Origin: Isotricha intestinalis
Lineage: Eukaryota > Ciliophora > Litostomatea > Vestibuliferida > Isotrichidae
DNA: 12,481 nt
Direction: 5' to 3'
Assembly (NCBI GenBank): GCA_023807065.1
Contig: JAJJLU010004495.1
Location: 1-12,481 of the forward strand
Every line of letters starts with the position of its first letter. Position 1 is the stretch's first letter. Below, one piece after another: positions 9,201 to 12,481 of the stretch. The translations under genes were made by a program, and so were the position numbers. The notes under the pieces were generated by a model, which had not been told where the DNA came from, ran no database searches, and saw only the letters and a program-made list of their open reading frames with translations.

Positions 9201-12200
9201 AAAAAACAATTGAAAAAGAAATCGATATAATTAAAAATATTTCTAATAAAATTCTTGATATAATTGAAATATATCAAAAAAAATTAGATAAAGATGTATA
9301 TGCAGATAAAAAATTTGAAACTATTTCAAAAAGTGGAATTTTTGATATTAAATTTACTGAAAAAGGATATAAATGTATGGTAATATCTGATAAATATGAA
9401 GATGAAGAAAATGAAAAAGATAACAAAAAAGAAAAAGAAAAGAAAAAAAATATTGATACATTTGAAGAAATAAAAAATTTAAAAGATATAATTCTATTAA
9501 TTAAAAAAAAAGAATCAAAAGAAAAATCTATAGTTAAATCAATTATAATTAAAATTATTTCTGACATTGAGTCAATTTTATCAAAATTAAATATTATAAT
9601 GAACAGAGGAATAGATGAAGATAGGTATTATCATATACAAATTAATATAACAAGAGATGATAAAATCGAAGAAAAAAAAGAAGAAAATTTAGATTTATCA
9701 TCAATTAACATTATAGAAAGTTGGGTTATTAAATCTATAAATGAAGAAGCAATTAAATCAAGTAGTAAAGAAAAATCAAAATCAATTATTGAATTGAAAA
9801 ATTATTTAGATCAAGTAGAAAAATCACAAATTCAAAAAGAAAAAGAATGCTATGAAAATAATTGTTGGGCTAGGTTAATATATGGAAATCAATTTAATAC
9901 AATTTATAAATATATTAAAAATATATGTAATGTAAAAAAGAATGATAATAATAAAAATGATAATTTAAGAAAACTTCAACAAAAAAATATTTATGAAGAA
10001 GAAATTTTATATTTAAATAAATATATTACAAATAATAAAATAAGTAAAATTGATTATTATTGTAATGAAAAAGATTTAGAAATAGATATATATAAATCTG
10101 TTGAAGAATATATAAATGAATTAACGAAAAATGAGGATTTAAATATTTTAATGAAAGAAGCAAAAATAACAGAAAATAAATTTAAAACTGGATTTTATTG
10201 TTTTCCTTTTCCTTCAAAATATCCAGAAATTGAAGCTTTAAAATGTTTTAAATATTTCACTAATAATTTACCAATTCCTCAAAATTTATTAATATGTACT
10301 GAAAGAACAAATAATGAAGAAATTTGTTCTTTTCTTTATAGAGTTTTTTATGAGAAAAGAAATAAATTATATATTATAATTAACTCTGATTTACTAAACA
10401 TGGAAAGAACAAAATATTTATCAAAAGAACTTGAAGATTTAAAGAATAAAACAGAAAAGATGAATTCTTTATTAATATTTATTAATAAAAATGAATTCAC
10501 AGATTTATTTGAAAAGATAAAAGACTTAAATGAAAATAAAACTTTAGAATTAAAAGATTTTAATGAAAAGTTAGAAAAAATTAAGACTGATTATATACAA
10601 GTGATTTATTCATTAAAACCAGGTGTAGGAAAATCAAAATATATAAAATCTAGCTTTAGCAAAGAAAATAAAAATTATATTTATTTTCCAGTTGGAGGTG
10701 ATTTAAATTTAGAAGAATTATTACAAAGATTAAAATTAATTCTAAAAAGAAAAAACATTGGATTACATATAGATATATTAGAAAGCGGATCTCCTGAAAT
10801 TTTAGAAATTATTAATCAATTTTTATTTTCTTTTCTTATTATGAATTATTATTCTTATAATGGAAGATTATGTTTTTATAGAACTGATAATATTAAAATT
10901 AAAGTTGAAATTCCTACTAGTTTAGATAATAATTCAACTAAATATCCAATATTAAATTATTTTAATCAAAAAATTATTTATCAAGTTTCAGTTAAAAAAT
11001 TTGAAGTTTATTCAGAGAAAGATGTTGAAGAAAATAAAAAACAATTAAATAAAAAAAAGAATAAAGAAAAACCAATTAATGCAAATATTCATGAAAATAA
11101 ATATAATAAATTAAAAAAGGATAAAAACAAATTATTTTTTATGGGAAATGAAATTTATGTAAATAATAATACAAAAGAAAAAATAAAATTTGATGGAAAT
11201 TATGTGATAATAGAAAAAGATATAATAAATGAAAATGAGTTAATATGTAATTATATTGAAATTCCCAGACAATTAGACTCAAATATTCAAGTAGCTTGTA
11301 ATTATTTATCTCTTTTAAAAAATAAGAAATTAAATGAAACTAATATTTTTGTTTTTGATAATAATAAAACATTTTTATTAAATTCAGACCTTTTAAAAGA
11401 TACAAAAGTTACTCCAGATTATATTAATTATTTAAAAAAAGATTATAAAAATAAATTTGCTGTATATAAAAAAGTATTGTTAGAAAGTTCTCTTATAAAA
11501 CCAGTTTTTGAAAAAGAATGTAGAAATTTACTTTTCGAATATTTTATTGATGATTCAGAAATTTCAAATAACAAAGAGGAGGAATTTAATTTACAGAGTT
11601 TTTACCAAATAAATTCTATGATTAATTTGTTTTGTAGTCAATTAAAAAATTTTGGGAATCAAAAAACTTATTACACAAAAACTTTGTATAATATGAAAGA
11701 TCTTTTAAAAAAAAATAAAGAATGGAAAATATTTAATAATACTAATGAAACTATTCGTCCACAATTAATAAAAGCTCTTATTAATAATGCAAAAATTTGT
11801 GGGACAAGTGCTTTTTCAGATATTTTAAATGAACAAAATTTAGCTTTAGATTTAATAAAAAATAATAAAAAAAATGAGAAAAAAAACGTTAATCAAATAG
11901 AGAAAGAAACTAAAAAATTAACTCATCCTATTTCATTCAATAAAATTTTAAGCAATAATGATTTAATTATTTTAAATGAAAAAAAAGATGGATTAACAAT
12001 AATTTCTCAATTAGCAAAAATAATGAATGAAAATGAAAACAATAAAGAAGTAAATGAAAAAATAAAAGATAGATATTATTTTTTAAATATGTTAAATACA
12101 ATTCATCAATACGAAGAACTTGATTCAATTAAATTTACAGATGATCAAAAAGATCAAAATGGAATGATAAAAATTAAAAATTATGAAAATATAACTCAAA

Positions 12201-12421
12201 TGGAATATATAGATGAAATTAAAAAAATGTTTTCTACAATAGATGAAAATGAAGAAGATTTTGAACAACCAATATATATTGAAGATTTAAAGGAAGATTA
12301 TGTTTTTACTCATGATAATTTTATTAAAATGATAATGATAAATTTAAGAATGAATGCTAAAGTTCCTTTAGTTATTATGGGAGAAACTGGATGTGGAAAA
12401 ACTTCTTTAATAAGAGCTTAG
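6242..12421 (+). CDS. RNF213-like: RNF213/mysterin-like giant AAA+ protein, N-terminal part (gene B), frame broken after the AAA3 Walker A
   Basis: This 2,059-residue frame starts at an ATG six bases downstream of an in-frame TAA (6236-6238). Its start aligns with gene A (D-N-P-S-D versus D-S-P-E-N). The two proteins are co-linear over their whole length, with weak similarity in the first half and strong similarity from AAA1 onward. Landmarks are LPIPQNLLIC...EEICSFLYR at 1343-1367; KPGVGKS at 1459-1465; YFPVGGDLN; LHIDILES at 1508-1515; an RP...KAL...AFSDIL block from 1839; FTHDNF at 2022; and Walker A GETGCGKT at 2047-2054 (Lys2053). The family is a dynein-like six-AAA ring with a C-terminal ubiquitin-ligase module, active in the cytosol and on membranes or bacteria in animals; that module is not in the window. 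Compared with gene A it has Lys/Glu-rich insertions near residues 974-993 and 1052-1073. The TAG at 12419-12421 looks like a frameshift product, because the next frame continues the conserved sequence. Confidence 0.88.
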   Translation: MSIKDNPSDYIIYGLKFKDSKIEIEPKFKWEEDEVQNINKEQINSNIRIYYFPINHEHKNLEISFGNQKIFVQNSQNFIFDKNFTNYHLEHFSQYEKFKAYKQFVENSEELKHLLFEDCIKLFENDSINFSIFMEVLLFFKEDDNKKKMLFDQISSSKVRTIKMEELSQSEEYKTLIKSLKDEDKGQFIIKVYLNILDTSLNWEAFLKKKKDDKMKIIRSNKTIENIYIEEKLGKKKEEILNYDCKFFENYLYLMSKLEKIPQQKNINIQTLSGDNINNIIKYYKIIKINNKDFKISQNIINKYLVKFENKNNIEKIIQLLNIGDYSERFNDAINKTLENIIDNSNLSNIEICNFIKTTIISNNILNYKLYNSPLSKKFDLNKIDDNFIKEYNLLKIKKIFNPNYFNNYQIDIIKLSKDYDTFYKILQIIDFSYSNNNEEEKYKFNDLIIEIIDNIKQKLKNYKDNELSSLINIIKFLVSKEIKIDLIKKLINFEDYLSVNRLIDIYVGILNNEIINNSEITNNIIDKLLKQEDKIDVIIKKIHNQKYLTQLIQKYNSEIPKDEEFFILEEKQSLRILRKFIENKQLDNNQGEYTQKINEKLQHMKEILLERKINLKIAKSIIIINDKKILDSRLKLIFSQKEDEQLLEKIRNELIEFINKMIEIKNNVKVIYDYLTKFFGDDQRKKIYKALNEQLEEVGLNKYEELINQTSSYNSLCLVGNLVMKFSESNIFMKIFNHLNSKIKSNLALSQTILTYNQFYEMIKKNEIIPERDDNILELISTAYNDYENLKKNLETIINFEKNGDNIRINEDTMEKIFLFHRRDELIKLMENVEMYLKFFGKNDSLSSQCEKLSNKLKRNKLLYDFEEIKNLTNNLDKNLFTKKQNYEELLNELFQKEQLITFINEKNEEDIRNLSELIDPAQSQFITQFDIEQLVEIIILKDTLKEKTKNSENLFRDLSHFISETYEINKNIKEDKKQKNQKKEKKTIEKEIDIIKNISNKILDIIEIYQKKLDKDVYADKKFETISKSGIFDIKFTEKGYKCMVISDKYEDEENEKDNKKEKEKKKNIDTFEEIKNLKDIILLIKKKESKEKSIVKSIIIKIISDIESILSKLNIIMNRGIDEDRYYHIQINITRDDKIEEKKEENLDLSSINIIESWVIKSINEEAIKSSSKEKSKSIIELKNYLDQVEKSQIQKEKECYENNCWARLIYGNQFNTIYKYIKNICNVKKNDNNKNDNLRKLQQKNIYEEEILYLNKYITNNKISKIDYYCNEKDLEIDIYKSVEEYINELTKNEDLNILMKEAKITENKFKTGFYCFPFPSKYPEIEALKCFKYFTNNLPIPQNLLICTERTNNEEICSFLYRVFYEKRNKLYIIINSDLLNMERTKYLSKELEDLKNKTEKMNSLLIFINKNEFTDLFEKIKDLNENKTLELKDFNEKLEKIKTDYIQVIYSLKPGVGKSKYIKSSFSKENKNYIYFPVGGDLNLEELLQRLKLILKRKNIGLHIDILESGSPEILEIINQFLFSFLIMNYYSYNGRLCFYRTDNIKIKVEIPTSLDNNSTKYPILNYFNQKIIYQVSVKKFEVYSEKDVEENKKQLNKKKNKEKPINANIHENKYNKLKKDKNKLFFMGNEIYVNNNTKEKIKFDGNYVIIEKDIINENELICNYIEIPRQLDSNIQVACNYLSLLKNKKLNETNIFVFDNNKTFLLNSDLLKDTKVTPDYINYLKKDYKNKFAVYKKVLLESSLIKPVFEKECRNLLFEYFIDDSEISNNKEEEFNLQSFYQINSMINLFCSQLKNFGNQKTYYTKTLYNMKDLLKKNKEWKIFNNTNETIRPQLIKALINNAKICGTSAFSDILNEQNLALDLIKNNKKNEKKNVNQIEKETKKLTHPISFNKILSNNDLIILNEKKDGLTIISQLAKIMNENENNKEVNEKIKDRYYFLNMLNTIHQYEELDSIKFTDDQKDQNGMIKIKNYENITQMEYIDEIKKMFSTIDENEEDFEQPIYIEDLKEDYVFTHDNFIKMIMINLRMNAKVPLVIMGETGCGKTSLIRA

Positions 12422-12481
12422 CTAGTTTAAAAAAAGCAGATATGATAATATTTAATATTCATGCTGGAATTGATAATAATA
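12342..12481 (+). repeat. Right arm of the terminal inverted coding repeat (AAA3 start)
   Basis: These 140 bases are the inverted partner of 1-142 and run exactly to the last base of the window. All shared codons, including third positions, are identical between the arms, although the flanking parts of the two genes have clearly diverged. This points to recent gene conversion or, more likely, to an assembly junction where paralogues become indistinguishable. Confidence 0.95.
12421..12480 (+). CDS. Displaced downstream continuation of gene B AAA3 (20 codons, truncated by the window edge)
   Basis: This stretch encodes the same 20 residues as the gene A tail, in a frame shifted relative to the main gene B frame. 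The run at 12418-12419 has two Ts; three would read Ala-Leu-Ala-Ser straight through from the Walker A helix. The stretch continues open to the edge of the window. It should be annotated as a continuation of gene B, with the frame break either real or an assembly error. Confidence 0.7.

Noticed and set aside
9274..9567. 97-codon open frame on the minus strand
   Set aside because: It is the antisense shadow of the Lys/Glu-rich part of gene B; its Ser/Phe/Ile-rich content is what A-rich coding sequence gives when reversed. No start context or homology supports it.
12400..12440. Programmed ribosomal frameshifting after the Walker A
   Set aside because: Gene A would need a shift in the opposite direction from gene B at the same sequence, and no slippery heptamer is evident. 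One mechanism cannot serve both.
1..12481. Terminal inverted repeats as ends of a transposon, linear plasmid or virus
   Set aside because: The arms are conserved protein-coding sequence for an AAA3 P-loop, no transposase, polymerase or integrase is present, and the repeat length fits an assembly k-mer.
1..12481. tRNA, rRNA, CRISPR or other RNA genes
   Set aside because: Nothing with the required GC content, repeats or cloverleaf motifs was seen; nearly all bases are within the two coding frames and the only spacer is 77 bp.

Overview
The window looks like a complete short contig from a very AT-rich, intron-poor microbial eukaryote. It is filled by two giant divergent genes that are paralogues. 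Both are the N-terminal ~2,000 residues of RNF213/mysterin-type proteins, which in animals are giant AAA+ E3 ubiquitin ligases. The assignment rests on a perfect P-loop (GETGCGKT) directly preceded by a FTHDNF..M...LRMNAKVPLVIM lead-in, an upstream second P-loop-like motif (KPGVGKS) followed by a LHIDI segment, and an LPxPQNxLIC...EEI..FLYR block further upstream. These occur in that order and spacing in both proteins and match my recollection of the RNF213 AAA1-AAA2-AAA3 core. No database search was possible.

Layout: positions 1-142 and 12342-12481 are inverted copies of one coding sequence, covering the start of AAA3. Gene A runs leftward from an ATG at 6164 to a stop at 57. Gene B runs rightward from an ATG at 6242 to a stop at 12421. 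Only 77 bp, with 5 G/C bases, separate the two ATGs, so this interval must hold both promoters. No tRNA, rRNA, CRISPR array, transposase or further gene is visible.

Both reading frames stop just after the AAA3 Walker A motif, but the stops look secondary. In the other frame the remaining ~60 nt at each end encode the expected continuation (ASLKKADMIIFNIHAGIDNN). A run of T differs: four Ts in gene A and two in gene B, where three would keep the frame open in both. With three Ts the terminal repeat would be exactly 141 nt. That equals the largest default k-mer of a common metagenome assembler (MEGAHIT, from memory), and the first mismatch lies immediately outside the repeat. The simplest reading is that the contig broke where the two paralogues, or more, become identical, and that the rest of AAA3, AAA4-6 and the E3 module lie on other contigs.

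Organism: the two frames together hold about 4,094 sense codons without TAA, TAG or TGA, so the standard code is used and ciliates with reassigned stops are excluded. Arg is mostly AGA and third positions are mostly A/T. Compact spacing and lack of introns fit several anaerobic protists (Entamoeba-like amoebae, trichomonads, standard-code litostome ciliates) or possibly anaerobic fungi. I cannot choose between these.

Functionally, a head-to-head pair of RNF213-like paralogues suggests co-expression of two related giant ATPase/ubiquitin-ligase proteins. In animals RNF213 acts in lipid-droplet biology and in ubiquitin coating of intracellular bacteria. A comparable role here is only an inference, because the catalytic E3 part is not in the window.
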